Positions 30,625 through 42,925 of a DNA stretch of 64,000 nucleotides are shown here, piece by piece. A model generated the notes under the pieces. The model was not told where the DNA came from. It saw only the letters and a list, made by a program, of their open reading frames with translations, and ran no database searches. Numbering within the stretch: the stretch's first letter is position 1; each line of letters begins with the position of its first letter. The DNA is from Branchiostoma floridae. Lineage: Eukaryota; Chordata; Leptocardii; Amphioxiformes; Branchiostomatidae. The position numbers and the translations under genes are program-made. The stretch is from the NCBI RefSeq assembly GCF_000003815.2, contig NC_049989.1, forward strand, positions 2,035,644 to 2,099,643, in the 5' to 3' direction.

Positions 30625-31026
30625 GGTCCTCCCCACCCCACTCTATAGACCATGTGATGGTCTTTCCTCCCAGCACAGGGTCTCCAGACTGAGGTGAGCG
30701 TTAGTGTTGGGTCCTCTAGACCTTAGACCTTAGCATTCCAGGTCCTCCCCACCCCACTCTATAGACCACGTGATGGTCTTTCCTCCCAGCACAGGGTCTC
30801 CAGACTGAGGTGAGCTTTAGTGTTGGGTCCTCTATAGGGTGAGTACCGGTACAGAACATTCAGGTACAGGTGCGGTCCAGGTCCAGAGGATCAGGTCCCA
30901 GTCCAGACCTGAACCTGGACCTGATTGGCTATATGAAAACTTGTGAATGGGCAATACACAAAACAACAGTCCTCCCCACCCCACTCTATAGACCACGTGA
31001 TGGTCTTCCCTCCCAGCACAGGGTCT
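30625..31026 (+). repeat. Three copies of the BCAS3 last-exon tail
   Basis: Copies at 30625-30693, 30741-30809 and 30970-31026 repeat the end of the last exon from 'tcctccccacccc' to the TGA region. The first two retain the TGAG|GTGAGC stop-plus-donor; the third breaks off at GGGTCT. Each copy is preceded by an AG (CATTCCAG twice, CAACAG once), so exon-like borders exist. Spliced from the previous coding exon they would hit TAG within about seven codons. Confidence 0.85.
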
Positions 31027-31111
31027 CAGATTCTCAAGTTAGCTACCCTAACTGCCCTTTACACAGATAGACAAAGGAGTAGGCTATGAGGGTAGCTGGT
31101 AGTGTGCAGAG

Positions 31112-31310
31112 TTGTACATGCATACATTTATGTCCTTGGTAATGACGCTACGGTTTATTTGTATATACTGTTTGTTGTCCTCTGGTTGTCTTACTGAATG
31201 TAATACATTTCGTTTTTGTTATTTATGTAGTGGGCCCCCTTGGAAATCAACTTCAAATAAGTTGAAGGGGCTACCCACATGTCTGGAGATGATTAAATAA
31301 ATAAATTTAT
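31112..31310 (+). mobile_element. Probable LINE (CR1-like) 3' tail, or BCAS3 3'-UTR end
   Basis: The stretch 'gtagtgggcccccttggaaa' ... 'gggctacccacatg' followed by (AAAT)n resembles 3' ends of CR1/L2-group LINEs with a short tandem tail. It also provides AATAAA at 31296 and 31300, the first such signals after the BCAS3 stop, so it could serve as that gene's polyadenylation site. I cannot separate the two readings from sequence alone. Confidence 0.45.
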
Positions 31311-31655
31311 GCATATGAATAATTTTGTACTACTACTGTCCAGCTCATATGATACATGCCAAAAGTGGGTTAAAACAGCCTCTATACGATAACATTTCAA
31401 CTTTGTTCAACCCAGCAAAAGTCTCACTGCCATTGACCCCGATCACTGTCTCAATGACATGTTTCTGCATACCTCACCGTCTTTCATCACTCTGGAAACG
31501 GCCGAAACAACGGACTAAGTAGCAATCGCCAAAGCTGGAAGTGATGAAACTTTCCTTAAGTGCCACAAAGGTTATAGGATAAGGGAAGATTTTTGACTCA
31601 GCCGTGATGACATCAGGAAAGAGATCTTCCTAATGCCGCCACCTGTGCTTACCGT

Positions 31656-31905
31656 AAAGTCTTTCCTGGCAGTGGCTATGTGTTGAGGATGAGACTTACC
31701 TTTACACGTACACCTGTTATCTTTTAAAGTGCATCTGCTATGTGTCTTACTGGTTGGTCTTTGTGAAGAAAGTGGTACCACTTTTTGGTCCCAAAAAAGT
31801 CTTTCCTGGCAGTGGCTATGTGCTGAGGATGAGACTTACCTTTTACACGTACACCTGTTGTCTAGTAAAGTGCATCTGCTATGTGTCTTACTGGTTGGTC
31901 TTTGA
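31656..31905. repeat. Direct duplication of about 110 bp
   Basis: 'aaagtctttcctggcagtgg ... cttactggttggtctttg' occurs at 31657-31765 and 31797-31903. Confidence 0.85.
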
Positions 31906-32399
31906 TGTAGACCATCTATAAAAGTAGCTTTCAGTAAGCCTAGTCAAAGGCATTTCACACACAGTCTATAATGTATTTAGAACTTCATAAAACCTGTAAG
32001 AAAAGTGTGCTGAATCAGAGAACATGAAAAAGACGTCAAAACATTTTAATTTGTTATTATTTGAAAGCTTCACCACAGGTGGAAGGAATGGTTATAGTCT
32101 TGTAGGGCCATGTACCTGGTATTTTCTAAACGCGGCAGTTAGATATCAAGACAGTTAATATGAAAACCAAAAAAATTTTGAATCTTAGGTTTCAAAGTGG
32201 TCCTACCATTCACATTATCCTGACAAATATTAAGTTTGTTTCTCAAATAATTGTTGCATCTCAATGATACATGAACTGAGACTTTTTTTCCACCCAAGTT
32301 GGACAATGGGGATGTGGTTGTCTTGGCTAAAATTTTTTTACCTGTTTGTCAAAGGAAAATTTAAACAAATTCAAAATGACCAATCAAATTTGCAGTTGT

Positions 32400-32870
32400 A
32401 TCTGTAACGTACGTAAGGCTACCGTTATCTTCCGTGTGGGCAGCGTGGGTAGTCGGGCTCGGCGTAGCTTAGCGTACTTCGGAAGAAGCCATGGCGGGAT
32501 CCACCATATTTCAGTGGCCTATCTCCGTTATATCTTTTCATACCCGCTAACCTTTGATATGAGCTCCTGTGGGATGATGTTTTTGTGTGTTGGTTGTCTG
32601 TTGCGCACACCTTCAAAAAGACTTCAAAAGTGTGATTACCGGAGAGATATCCTCCGTGGGATGATGTGTTCGTGTCCGATCCCTCACTACAAAGGTGGCG
32701 GGGAGAGCTGGGATTCAGGCGGGATTCGGTGGAGGACAACACAGAGGTCGGCTAAGTCCTGCTCCCTTGTTGGGTTTCTCTCCCATCAGATTTTCTACAC
32801 CGACGCAATCCCTCACCAAGCCTGCCAAGCACCACTCCGATTAAATAAGAACTGGGGCAGATGAATATGA
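32400..32870. other. Higher-GC block with open frames on both strands
   Basis: A 172-codon plus-strand and a 105-codon minus-strand frame overlap here. Neither resembles a family I know. 'tgtgggatgatgt' occurs twice, so part is duplicated. It may be a decayed gene fragment or element. Confidence 0.25.
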
Positions 32871-32879
32871 ATTTAGATA

Positions 32880-34530
32880 AATGACAATAAGGGGAAAAAC
32901 TTAATATGCAGTAATGGTAAATGGCTTTAAGTTTGTGGGGATTTAATTTAGCTAGAACAATGAAGACAGCTCAAAAATTTTAGGGGTGGTTAAAATTGCA
33001 AACTTAAAACCACACTTCAACATTTGCAGTACATAATATAATGCTGAATGAGAGAATAAAAAAATGATACAAAAAACAGTTTTGTTTCATCTTTCTCGTC
33101 TACTCTTGATTCCCCAAGAATGCTTTCTAAGATCAGGACCTGGTGGTAGATTTTACTTGTTACAAAAATAAGGGAACAATTCTGCAAAGGTTTTGGCCTG
33201 TGGCCTGCACACTGTACAAAGTTGTACATGTATTATGTGATTGAATTATTATGCGGTGAATTTCTTTAAGCTTCGGTACAAGTACCCTATACCACACCTT
33301 TTGATCATTGAAAACTGTGTCACTGACACATGAACCACCATATATTGCATTATCTTAACAATCTGCGCACCTGTAACTAGAGCTAAGTAACAGGTTGATT
33401 ATGCCAGTGTTGACAGTATTGAAGCAGATTTAGCACAAAGAGACATCAAAGAAGTTTTGAAAAGAACCTGAGATGCTAATCACCATAATGGTATTGCAGC
33501 AGGTGCGGCACAAATACGTGATCAAAGAGGTTCAAAAAAGGACCTCTTTATTGGAATAAGCCTTTTATAATCTGCTGTATTAAAGGGATTGTGGCCCCAG
33601 GCAACTTTCAGATGGGCAGTCTTGTACATGTAGCATTGGGCCTAAGTGCCATATCATTCTAACCACACAATTTTCAATGAAGCTGGTAAAGTATAGGTAA
33701 ATGAGTGATTTTTCATCAGAACAAAAATTGGCAAAGAAAAAGTAGGGGTTCAACATGTTTTTGTAGATAACTTTAATTGCTGTAGAAGTATAACTAGTGG
33801 TAATACAAGTTCTCACAGAAATTTTGGTACATGTAGTAGCTTGTCATGGAAACATTATGCTCGGGTATTTAAGACATTTATTACTTAAGTACATTTTCTA
33901 GACTGCTCAGTGAATTTTTGAGAGGAGAAAATAAACTGAGATCTAATCCTATGTACCGTTAGTCTTTGCACAGCAGTAGTATATCTTGGTACCTTTTTGC
34001 ATTCTTTTCATTTCTTTTTGTACATCCTAATATGAAGTACATTTGTTGTATATATATATATATATATGGTCAAACTCCTGCAAGTTGTAATTTTCAGCAA
34101 TTGCTTCCTTGTCCACTTTTAACACAAACCGATTGTGCTCTGTCCTTTTATATCAATGCATCATAATGTAAGCCATATTGGGCATTAAGATTCGACAATG
34201 TGTTTCCACAAAGCGCTTCAGATTTGCAAAAGGGCCATTTCTAAAGCTCTGAAGATGTTTTCAAACAAATTTTCGAGATGTTTGTCAGGAAGACGAATGT
34301 GCTTTTGGCTGCCATCTCGTGCTTTTGGCTGCCATCACCCCAGTAGATGCCAAAGTTGCCGTAGTGATGAAAGCTGTAGGAGCTGACTTGGCCCAAACTT
34401 GTCAAATTGTTAATGGAAAAGTTTTTCTTGTGGTTTTTACAACCTGGCGAGGACGTACAACCGACGATACCTCAGAAGACCTTGATGACAGCAGATTGTG
34501 ACAAAATCTTTACAGCAAGCATTCTCCGCC
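32880..34530. other. Desert sequence, nothing coding recognised
   Basis: AT-rich. Holds a (TA)n run at 34048-34068 and a small duplication 'gtgcttttggctgccatc' at 34299 and 34319. Confidence 0.5.
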
Positions 34531-34539
34531 GCTGATCTG

Positions 34540-34800
34540 TAAAAGGAAATGCGCAATGATATATGGATGCCTGGGAAGGATTTGACTAAAACGCATGGCT
34601 CGACAGGGCGGTGCCTTTACCTGGAGTCCTCCCGTGGTACTCCACACGGATAAGTGACAGTAAAATATCATGTGCCATAAACAGAAAGGCCGTGTGTGGC
34701 TATCAGCTCAGAATGAAGACAAATACAAGGGCAGAGGCCAGCGGTTCACCGTGAAATATGGCGAGGTGTCTTCCCGAGCTCTCAGGAGGGACATTACATT
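34540..34800. promoter_or_regulatory. Repeat-poor island
   Basis: CpG-bearing, no shared repeat; regulatory potential inferred from texture only. Confidence 0.25.
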
Positions 34801-35159
34801 TGAGAACAAATCAAGTTCCTTCAAAAACGCTAGCTGGTAAACGGCCTTGTTTACCTTGTACTACTTATTCGAAGGTCAAAACACTCCCGGTATATTGTCA
34901 TGATAAAATAAGAGTGGCGTACCTTGTTGGCAAAATGTCTGAAAAGGTGAAAAGGCATCGTTCTTCACAACAGATAACACTTTTGTGAGTGTGATGGAAA
35001 CTTTGTGTGGTGATGGAAACTTTGTGTGTCATTGACCTGATTGAATTGGTACCCTGTCCAATTGTTTTTGGATTGCATTCTGACTGGTTCTCTCGCAAAC
35101 TAGTCATTCTCGGATTTCATACCAGGTCCTATATGATTGCTTTAACCTTGTTTGGAACG

Positions 35160-36930
35160 GATAAAGATTTGTGTATATTGTTGTCTGCAATCACTATTTG
35201 TTTCTTGCATTCTCCCAATACAATTTTACACAGTGCCATACATTATATTGTGATACGTGTTGCTGCTTGACACCTCAGTAAGCAATGATGAAGATGGGAA
35301 AAATTTATTAGCAAGTGCCTGGGGACAATTGTCAGGAGTGGAAAAAGCGATGTAATTTATATACATTGTTGTATGAAATCACTATTTGTTTCTTGCATTC
35401 TCCTGATACAATTATAGGCAGTGCCATGCAATACCAGGGTAGACATGTTTTGACAATGTGTATATTCCTACTCGATCCCTGAGCAATGACAAAAGATGAG
35501 GAAAAAAATGTTAAGAAGTGCCTAGGGGCATTTGTAAGAAATGGGAAAAGGTGATATCATTTCTATACGTTGACAATGGCTGTCTGGAATCACTATTGTA
35601 AGCAATGATTAAGGAGCAAAAAAAACTGTTAAGAAGTGCCTGGGGACCCTTGTCAGGAGTGGAACTAGTGTTGTGATGCTCGCATAATAGCCAAAAAGTG
35701 GAGTCATCAGTACCAGTCAATGTACAGGTACATGTATGATTGTGTTCCTGCAGGACACTCCAGTGAGCAATGTTGAAGATGAGAACCTTGTCAGGAATGT
35801 CTATAAGATGTGATATTTATACATGTACACTATCTATTTTCTGCATTGCGGTGGCTCCATTTTCAGAAAAGTGGACGCAGTACCATAATGTGTATGTATT
35901 ATGTGTTGCTTGACACCTCAGTGAGAAATGATGAATCTGATGCAAAAGATTTATCCAGTCAGTGCCTGGGGACACCTGTCTGGTGTGGTCAGGAGTGAAA
36001 AAGTGATTGTCATACATTGTTGTATTATCACATAAATTTTGTGTCTTGCATTTGGCTCGCACAATTCCAGGCAGTGCCATGAAACTTACATTAAATGTAT
36101 TCCTGCTTGACACCTCGGTGAGGAATGATGAAGTTACAAAATGTAGATGAGACAAACTGCCTGGGGACACTTGGCCAAGTTGAAAAACTGATGTGATTTT
36201 CGTGCATTGTTGTCTGCAATCTTTTTTTGTTTCTTGCATTTTGGTGGCATAATTGGAGGCAGTGCCATACAATATATGCTTGACACCTCAGTAAGCAATG
36301 ATGAAGTTAGATGAGAAACATTAAGAACTGCCTGGGGGCACTTGTCAGGAGTGGAAAAAATGATGTGAATTTTATACATTGTATGCAATCACTATTTGTT
36401 TCTTGCATTCTCCCAATACAATCATAGGCAGTGCCATGCAATGTATATTGTGTTCCTGCTTGACACCTCAGCGAACAATGATGAAGATGACAAAATATTT
36501 ATGAAGAAGTGCCTTGGGAGGTCTGCCTCAGACGGACCCATCAGATTTGCCTGGGGACACTTATCAGGATTGGAAAAAGTGATGTGATTTTTATACATTA
36601 TTCTCTGCATTCACTATTTGTTTCTTGCATCCTCCCAATACAATAAGTGGCAGTACCATGCTTGACACCTCGAAGATGACAAAAAGTTTATCAAAAAGTG
36701 CCTTGGGAGGCTTCCCTCAGACGGACGCGTCAGGTTTGCCTGGGGACACTTGTGAGTGGAAAAAGTGATGTGCTTTTTACACATTGTTGTCTAGAATCAT
36801 TGAGGCAGTGCCATGCAATTGTTGTGTTCCTGCTTGACACCTCTGAGCAATGATGAAGATGACAAAACATTTATTTAGACATGCCTTAGGAGGCTTCCCT
36901 CCGATGGACGCGTCAGGTTAGCCTGGCAGT
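35160..36930. repeat. Tandem array of about ten 130- to 200-bp units
   Basis: Unit: 'gcttgacacctcagtgagca', 'atgatgaagatgacaaaa', 'aagtgcctggggacacttgt', 'ggaaaaagtgatgtgatttt', 'cactatttgtttcttgcatt', 'ggcagtgccatgcaat'. GACACCTC-type starts lie near 35268, 35754, 35912, 36108, 36280, 36459, 36662 and 36835, with degenerate ones between 35470 and 35600. Confidence 0.88.
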
Positions 36931-36934
36931 GGGC

Positions 36935-37135
36935 CGGAAGGTGTGCGTTCCATCACCACCTTGGTGCGGAGACAGGTGACAATACCACTACTTGTAATCA
37001 GCAGGTGGGGAGAGTTTATAGACGATGATGAATGCATCGTGAAGAAGAGAACACCAGAAAGTCTAGTCGGATAAAGAGGAGCAATCCTCTGGATTGTCAG
37101 ACTCCAGATTATAGCGGCTAAACCGTCCTAAACAG
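36935..37135. promoter_or_regulatory. Repeat-poor island after the array
   Basis: Contains GGAGACAGGTGACAATACC, TTGTAATCAGCAGG and GTCGGATAAAG cores; candidate regulatory DNA. Confidence 0.28.
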
Positions 37136-37179
37136 GTATGAAATATTTAAGTTAAAGTGGAAAGCTGTTTGGTATATGT

Positions 37180-37570
37180 CAGAGAATGGAGCAGAATGTT
37201 TAAGGGCGAGGAAGATAAAGGGTGCAGCGATGTTAATGTTATGTTAATTGTCAACTTATTTTGACTAGAGTTTTAAGAGTTTATTATGCTTTTTTATCTA
37301 AAAATGATAAATCATGATACGTAGACAAGACAAGTGTATTATTTGCAACAACTATACCAGAATGGAGCAGAGTTTAAGGACGATATATAGGTTGCAGTGA
37401 TATCAATGTTTTATTAATTGTCTAGTGAAAACTTCAGATATTTTTTCACTTTTTTTATCGAAAAATGATAAGTTATGATTAGTAGACAAGTGTTTTATTT
37501 GCAACAACTACACCAGAATGGAGCAGAGTTTGAGGACAATGAAGATAAAGGGTGCAGCGATGTTGTCTCG
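37180..37570. repeat. Two-and-a-half tandem units of about 165 bp
   Basis: 'agaatggagcaga' at 37183, 37361 and 37516, with shared 'aaaatgataa', 'gtagacaag' and 'tatttgcaacaacta'. Confidence 0.8.
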
Positions 37571-37689
37571 GGCCCAAGAGTGTGATCCTCGTTCAATTTT
37601 GGCAGGTAGATATTGCAGATATATCACCTGTGCGGTGGGGTTGAGGCACAAGTGGACAGGTTAATGGCAAACATGTATACGGCTTAATC

Positions 37690-38000
37690 ATATAATGATC
37701 CGCCGCTGTAAGTGAAGTAACTGTCGGAATTGAGTGGATGTGATAGCGGGGGGTGGAATGGGGGGCATGGGAGCTCGGGGAGTCGTTTTCGCAGCAGGCC
37801 AGCTCCAAACGTATCACCTCGGGTGCCAGCCCCTGACACTAATGCACACATTTATGGAACTATCTGGGAGTAAATCTCGCGATAAAGGCCTTGTTAAGGG
37901 TAGGAATGGGCAGTCCGGCGCGATTGGGCGGAGATCTGGGAGCCATCCACTTTCAGACTCATTAGGACAATACTGCAGCGCTCTGTGGAAGTGGAGCTTC
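37690..38000. promoter_or_regulatory. Repeat-poor CpG-bearing island
   Basis: Contains CACTAATGCACACATTTATGG, CTCGCGATAAAGGCC and CAGACTCATTAGGAC; candidate regulatory DNA by texture. Confidence 0.3.
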
Positions 38001-38006
38001 TTCTGA

Positions 38007-38497
38007 GTTGGACAAGTTCTCTCAAATACACTTGTCCAGACTCCTATTGGGCAAGTACATACTAGAAAATTTACTTGCCCAAACCAACTTTTCACTTACC
38101 CCAAATTTTAGATATATTTTTCTACGTATTTTTGCTTCCAGCAATAGAATTCTTTTATCATTTGATCTATTCTTTTGTGTTGAACAATGATTGATTCCAT
38201 GATTGCAAAAAGTAACAAGTATATCAAAGTCTCACTCATATAGAAAAGAATCAAACTAACTTTTCCCTTGTCCGGACATTTAAATGACATTTGTCTAAAG
38301 TATTTTCAATTCCATTAATGGAATTTTTTCATTGTTTGCTCTATTTTTTTGTGTTGACCAATGCTTGATACTATGACTGTGAAAGGTAACATGTATAGCA
38401 AAATCTCCTTTATGGAAAAACTCTTACTTGCCAGATAGGGCAAGTGGGGTAGGACATGCACTTGCCCTGGACAATCCGGCTTGTGGACTTGTCCAAC
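38007..38497. mobile_element. MITE-like element with GTTGGACAAGT ends
   Basis: GTTGGACAAGT at the left and ACTTGTCCAAC at the right. Inside, related halves repeat 'ttgtgttgaacaatgattga' / 'ttgtgttgaccaatgcttga' about 200 bases apart. No coding capacity. Confidence 0.7.
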
Positions 38498-38814
38498 CCT
38501 GTTCGTCTGCCAGCCTGTGGAGAGGAGAGCAAGTCGACCGCTTATCTCTCGTACGGAAATCATATTTATCAGCTGACTTGACAAGGCTTCAAGTAATTTT
38601 GATGAAGCTGGATGGGAGGGAGATTTTCTGCCAAATTTGACGGAACCCATTACAACTGTCAAGATAATGTTAATCTGAATCTCAGTCAGCTATAGTCCAT
38701 ACTTTTAAGTGGCTGATGTAGGTCAAAGGTCAGCAGCAGGTGGCTGATAGTTCCTGGTGGATGCAGGTGAGATACATGTTACAGTAGTGTAATGCCACCT
38801 CACAAAACGAAACC

Positions 38815-39018
38815 CATTTGGCAAAGCAGAGGTTCAGCTCTGGCTGTTTTTCTACTTTTGTTAGGCTTTTTATTTTGTACTTTGTTTTGTATTTTGTTTT
38901 CTCTATCTCCACTGGCCACTAAGAAAATGGTACTGTAACATAAAAAGTAAGTAGAAAGTCCAACAAAAAAGCCTAAAAATATGTAAAAAAACTGGCGGCC
39001 CAAACCTCTACTTGGAGA
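38815..39018. mobile_element. MITE of the CTCTCCAAGCAGAGG family
   Basis: GCAAAGCAGAGGTTC at the left, AACCTCTACTTGGAGAGT at the right (inverted), with AT-rich 'ggctttttattttgtact' inside. Same family as 53992-54183 and 62643-62797. Confidence 0.65.
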
Positions 39019-39169
39019 GTGGGGTCTTCTAACTTATTTTCTGCAAGCAATGGTAGATGAATTATTTTTGGTAGATAAACGAGTTGGATAAAGATTTTTT
39101 TAGAGAACATCGTCTATTCTAAGTTTGAATTAACCAATTCGTAAAGTACAGTAAGTGTTTACAGTGAAG

Positions 39170-39645
39170 GGTGTTGGGTTTTCACTCACTACATGGCATG
39201 GATTTTCCTTCAGAAAGCAAAACATCAAAAGCCCTTACAATTTTCAATACATCAGAAGAAGCCACGTAATATGGCAGAGATCATTTCATCTGCAAAGTCA
39301 GCATATCTATTCTTTGTTAAGTTTTAACTAGCTGTCCTACTGTACAATGAGTGTTTCCAGAGCAGGGTGTTGGATTTTTTACTGGATTTTCCTTCAAAAG
39401 GCAAAACATTAAAAGCCTTTACAATTTTCAATACATCAGAAGAAGCCATGCAATATGGCAGAGATCATTTCATCTGCATGTCAGGGCCAGCTAACGGTAA
39501 CAGTAAGTGTTTGCAGTCTACTTTTGGCAAGGGATTTTCCTTCAAAAAAGCAACAACAAAATTTCAAAGCCCGTACAACAATTTTCAATACAGAAGAAGC
39601 CATGCAATATGGCAGAGATCATTTCATCTCCATGTCGGGGGGCTG
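39170..39645. repeat. Three tandem units of 120-195 bp
   Basis: 'ggattttccttcaaaa', 'acaattttcaatacatcaga' and 'atatggcagagatcatttca' recur from 39172, 39367 and 39522. Confidence 0.85.
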
Positions 39646-39654
39646 GCGCTTCAC

Positions 39655-40160
39655 AATGCGATGATAAATTGTTGCGGGTCTCGGGGGCAGGGTGTCAGGA
39701 GTGGTGGGGCCGGCCACCCTGAAGGCGTCTTCCATTTCTGGTCGTCCGGATAGATAAACTGATTGATGGACAACCCTGCCTTCAGCGATGGCAACATCAC
39801 CTCATGCCGGGGCAGGACCACCGTCCTTCGAGGGAGGTACGGTCTAACGAATCAAATCAGAAAGACGTACGCTACGCATCCCTGCAAGATGGTTCAGTGA
39901 TACTCTGTCTAAAGTTGCCATCAACTAACCTTGCCTGTATAGCCTTCACGTATAGCTGTTAAAGTTGTTGGGACAAAGGGATCTAAACAAAGACAAAGAG
40001 CAGAGTCCCCCCACGCGTGTTCGAAGATGGATCGTCCCGTGACCGTTATTCGGACCCCGTGTTCGTGGTTAAGACCCCCAGCGCCGCGGCAGCCAGAGTG
40101 GAGCCGCTCTGCCATTACCTGCCACCTCAATTATGCCCTTAATTTCAGCCCCTGACAAGT
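39655..40160. promoter_or_regulatory. Repeat-poor CpG-bearing island
   Basis: Contains GGATAGATAAACTGATTGATGG (GATA core next to a TGATTGAT Pbx/Hox-type site), CAACTAACCTTG and CCTCAATTATGCCCTTAATTTC. Candidate enhancer by texture. Confidence 0.35.
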
Positions 40161-40169
40161 GAGATGTTT

Positions 40170-40530
40170 CCCCGATCAAATTATTGGTGCATCATGTTGA
40201 CTTGTGCGCTGCCCTGTGTTTGTCGGCCGCTCCAAGCCAGTTGTGACAGGGAGAAAGTGCGTATGTCCTTTAGATTGTGCAAGTCTACACGGTAGACTCC
40301 ATGTACAATTTGTACCTAAGCATTCAATATGAAATTACCTCAAAGCATTCACGACCAAATTATTGGTGCATCATGTTGACTCGCGTGCTGCCCTGTGTTT
40401 GTCGGCTGCTCAAAGCCAGTTGTGACAGGGAGAAACAGATACCACTTAAACGGCAAACAAGTCAGAAAGTGTGTGTCCTTTGTTAGATTGTGCAAGGCTA
40501 TGCTGTAGACTCCATGTGCATTTTGTACCT
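40170..40530. repeat. Tandem duplication of about 175 bp
   Basis: 'caaattattggtgcatcatg ... ccctgtgtttgtcgg ... agttgtgacagggagaaa ... ttagattgtgcaag' at 40176 and 40353; a partial third copy near 40970. Confidence 0.85.
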
Positions 40531-41589
40531 GCGCATTCAAGATGATATTAATGTGTCTCCAAGAGTGCCTCTGGCTGCCTTTTCAATGATATGAGTGTGG
40601 AAAAGTCATATTCCTCCTTTGAAAGGCAGAGAATGGAAACTGTATTCCTAGCAATGCACTTAATAGTGGGGAGGGGGTGTTACATATCACTCTGTTCTTC
40701 TCTTTTATAAGAGCCAGTCTTCGAGCGATGTTCTGACGTCGTTTCAAGCCTGGTTTTCTTTGTACTTGAAAGAGTCTAACCTCACCTGAATGATTTAAGT
40801 ACCTTTAGGGATTCAATATGCCCAGAGTGATGAAAACGGCAGTGTAGGAGGGAATACCATGTGAACTAAACTTAAGGAAATATTGGAAATAGGGCCTGTG
40901 GCTTTCATCTCCCACAGCAGGTGTCACAACTGTGCTGTACTTTCCCACACATTCAAGGCAACGTTGGCCCAAGTTGTGACAAGGAGAAATAGATACCACT
41001 TTTATGAATGCCGGGCATTCAATGTCTGTACTTGTGATTTAAAGTAAAATCATAAAACAATTCTAAAATGTGTTTTAGAATACTTGTAATAAGTTTGAAC
41101 AATGTCAATTTTGATAATGCCTTGCTGTATGTGTAATGTGTACACGATATATACTCAGGCTGTTGCCTGCAAAGTTGTGCTATAATGAAGTTCTTCTTAG
41201 TTTTCTTCTTGGTAAGACTAAGTTCACAAGGAATGTTTGTTACCCATCCTTTCACGCTTTCCAGAACAATAAAGTGGAATTTCTGGGCCAAAATGATAGT
41301 TACATTCGTTAGCCCAGAATAGCGCCAGTCGTGACGTGTGTGCATTCAACTTTCAGGCCAAGAGGGCGCATTAGACTATCCCAGAATAACTTCTCTTGTT
41401 TATAGTGTGGGTGTATGTCGATAACAACCTACAGATCCTGCAGAAAGTTTGGTGCATTCCTGACCTTAATTGGCCTGTGTGACCCAGATAGAACCCTTTG
41501 TTAGGTGGGCATGTAACATTACAGACCAATGACTAGTTGGTCACTACTTCTCCCCTCCCAAAGGGCTTGCCCCAAATTGTAATTTCCAT

Positions 41590-42055
41590 TCTTTTTTCTT
41601 TCGTATTACACTGTCTATGGCCAAAAGGAAGAATCATTAGTCATCTAATGCCTTATGTTGTCTTTCTTGTGTCTTTCCTATTGTAAAATGCAGTAGTTAT
41701 TATAATGTTGCTTTCCAAGTCTAGAAGGGGTAGTTGACTCTTCTTTTTTTCTTTCGTATTACACTGTCTATGGCCAAAAGGAAGGAACATTAGTCATCTA
41801 ATGCCTTATGTTGTCTTTCTTGTGTCTTTCCTATTGTAAAATGCAGTAGTTATTATAATGTTGCTTTCCAAGTCTAGAAGGGGTAGTTGACTCTTCTTTT
41901 TTCTTTCATATTATACTGTCTATGGCCAAAAGGAAGGATCATTTGTCTTATGCTGTCCCTTTGTGTCTTTCGTGTTGTGAAATGCAGTAGTAACATTATA
42001 ACATGGGAAGTTTTGATTGCTTTCCAAGTCTAGAAGGGGTAGTTGACTCTTCGGA
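41590..42055. repeat. Three tandem units of about 153 bp
   Basis: 'gtattacactgtctatggcc' near 41603 and 41756 and 'atattatactgtctatggcc' at 41908; the first two units are nearly identical, the third diverged. Confidence 0.92.
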
Positions 42056-42057
42056 GG

Positions 42058-42300
42058 CATCCTAACCTCTGGTGTAGCCAAGGGTACGGGTTACACGTGT
42101 GTGGTAGGTAGCGTCGTGCAGGGGGTCCGGCTTGGCGCCATGAAGTAGTCACCTCAATTACGATTCCTCCAGAGGAGGAAGCACAGCGACGCATGGCCTG
42201 GGATTATCCAATTAATAAAAGGCTTAGAGGGACACTGGCAGTCGGGACTATGGGCCAAGTGTAATTGAGACCGTGATTGTTGGTAGTGTGGCTATGTCGT
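42058..42300. promoter_or_regulatory. Repeat-poor island with paired-type homeodomain sites
   Basis: Contains GGATTATCCAATTAATAAAA, CTCAATTACGATTCC, TTACACGTGTGTGG and AAGTGTAATTGAG. Compact cluster, candidate enhancer. Confidence 0.38.
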
Positions 42301-42477
42301 AACTTTGCTGTCACTGCAGTCTGAAAGTTTCTATGTTGTAAGTGACTTTGAGCACAAGAATGTAAAACAGCCCAAGACAACCACTTTATGGGAATAGAAA
42401 AAGTCTGGTCTATTATTGACCGGTGGTGCTTTTGCTTAATGCTTGTCGATGGGAAAAATTATGTAAGGGACCACCAA

Positions 42478-42925
42478 AACGTGGTCACATTGGCCAGGTG
42501 GCGGTAGAGACGTAGAGGCGGTAATGGTTACAGGTTTGACTCATATCAATGGCCAGGTGGTCCTTATGTGGAGGTGGTCACTAGGACAGGTTTGACTGTA
42601 CATGTTTATATCAATGGTCAGGTGGCCCTTATGTACATGTAGAGGTGGTCAGTTGTAAGTTTTGACTGTATATCAATGGCCAAGTGGTCCTTATGTAGAG
42701 TCATTAATAAAGGTTTTACTGTACATCAATGGCCGAGTCGAGGTGGTCTTATGTAGAATTGGTCACTAGTACAGGTTTTTCTGTATATCAATGGCCAGGT
42801 GGTCCTTATGTAAAGGTGGCCACTAGAACAGGTTTTACTGTACTTTGTGCATGACGGTTTAGACTTTAGTGGGATGTCCATGTGATCCTTATGTAGAGGT
42901 GGTCACTAGAACAGGTTTGACTGTA
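42478..42925. repeat. Minisatellite, orientation A
   Basis: Seven or so units of 'atcaatggccaggtggtcct', 'tatgtagaggtggtcacta' and 'acaggtttgactgta'. Reverse complement of the 63075-63660 minisatellite. Confidence 0.9.
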
